A DNA stretch of 64,000 nt from Aquabacter spiritensis (lineage in GTDB: Bacteria; Pseudomonadota; Alphaproteobacteria; Rhizobiales; Xanthobacteraceae): assembly GCF_004346185.1 (NCBI RefSeq), contig NZ_SMAI01000018.1:44177-108176 (forward strand), in the 5' to 3' direction. The notes beneath the pieces were generated by a model. That model saw only the letters and a program-made list of their open reading frames with translations. It was not told the DNA's origin and made no database searches. This document shows, piece after piece, positions 63,952-64,000 of the stretch. Each line of letters starts with the position of its first letter. Position 1 is the first letter of the stretch. A program made the position numbers and the translations under genes.

Positions 63952-64000
63952 GATTCATTCGGGTATGCTGAAGAAACCCGGCCCGACCCAGACCGCTCTT

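Overview
The window is about 64 kb of GC-rich chromosome from an alphaproteobacterium, most likely of the order Hyphomicrobiales (Rhizobiales). The reasons are gene content and order: a ubiquinol-cytochrome c chaperone next to a YceD protein, plsX-fabH-ihfA-MerR, a DUF1476 (F1 ATPase zeta inhibitor) gene beside the purine genes, paired phasins, a CysNC fusion, aerobic-type cob genes, and three Irr-type (ICE) operators. The genus cannot be decided from the sequence. I saw no insertion sequence, prophage, CRISPR array, rRNA operon or replication origin; this is mostly dense core genome.

Layout. 1-9.2 kb: folding and envelope (ppiD, bamE, rlpA), glycolysis (tpiA), and the YceD-plsX-fabH-ihfA-MerR row for phospholipid and fatty-acid initiation. 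9.4-12.7 kb: a Na/Pi cotransporter, tRNA-Pro(GGG) and a Na/Ca-type exchanger. 12.7-18.9 kb: a tightly coupled six-gene operon for a periplasmic GMC flavoprotein dehydrogenase, its Tat-exported small subunit, two diheme cytochromes c and a CuA/cytochrome-c fused oxidase subunit II, with a divergent cytochrome c lipoprotein but no oxidase subunit I. 19-25.6 kb: PRC-barrel protein, AI-2E-type transporter with an extra C-terminal domain, MBL hydrolase, mannonate dehydratase, YciF-like protein. 25.7-31.1 kb: UDP-glucose dehydrogenase, then the sulfate-assimilation operon cysQ-cysD-cysNC. 31.1-35.6 kb: cobalamin genes, with hupE-cobP-cobO-cobQ under a clear B12 riboswitch and cobD converging from the other side. 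35.6-39.1 kb: heptosyltransferases waaC/waaF and two phasins. 39.4-42 kb: a PAS histidine kinase with a degenerate catalytic core. 42.2-46.3 kb: an iron block (bfd, bfr, fbpA, fbpB), each transcription unit preceded by an Irr box. 46.3-55 kb: acetoacetyl-CoA synthetase, AsmA, and the GNAT/M16 protease/thrC row, then a BASS-like transporter. 55-62 kb: purB and the purC-S-Q-L / bolA / ridA / grxD row. 62.2-64 kb: ATPase inhibitor, SH3 protein, MgtC-like membrane protein and two back-to-back terminators.

How it fits together. Phasins and acetoacetyl-CoA synthetase suggest a polyhydroxybutyrate producer. The iron block is a small Irr regulon that pairs storage (Bfr), release (Bfd) and ferric uptake (FbpAB). 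HupE under a B12 riboswitch probably supplies cobalt to the same pathway served by cobP, cobO and cobQ. The most unusual part is the GMC dehydrogenase/cytochrome/CuA operon, which looks like a periplasmic electron-transfer chain lacking a local terminal oxidase core. All identifications come from reading the protein sequences and motifs; no database search was run.
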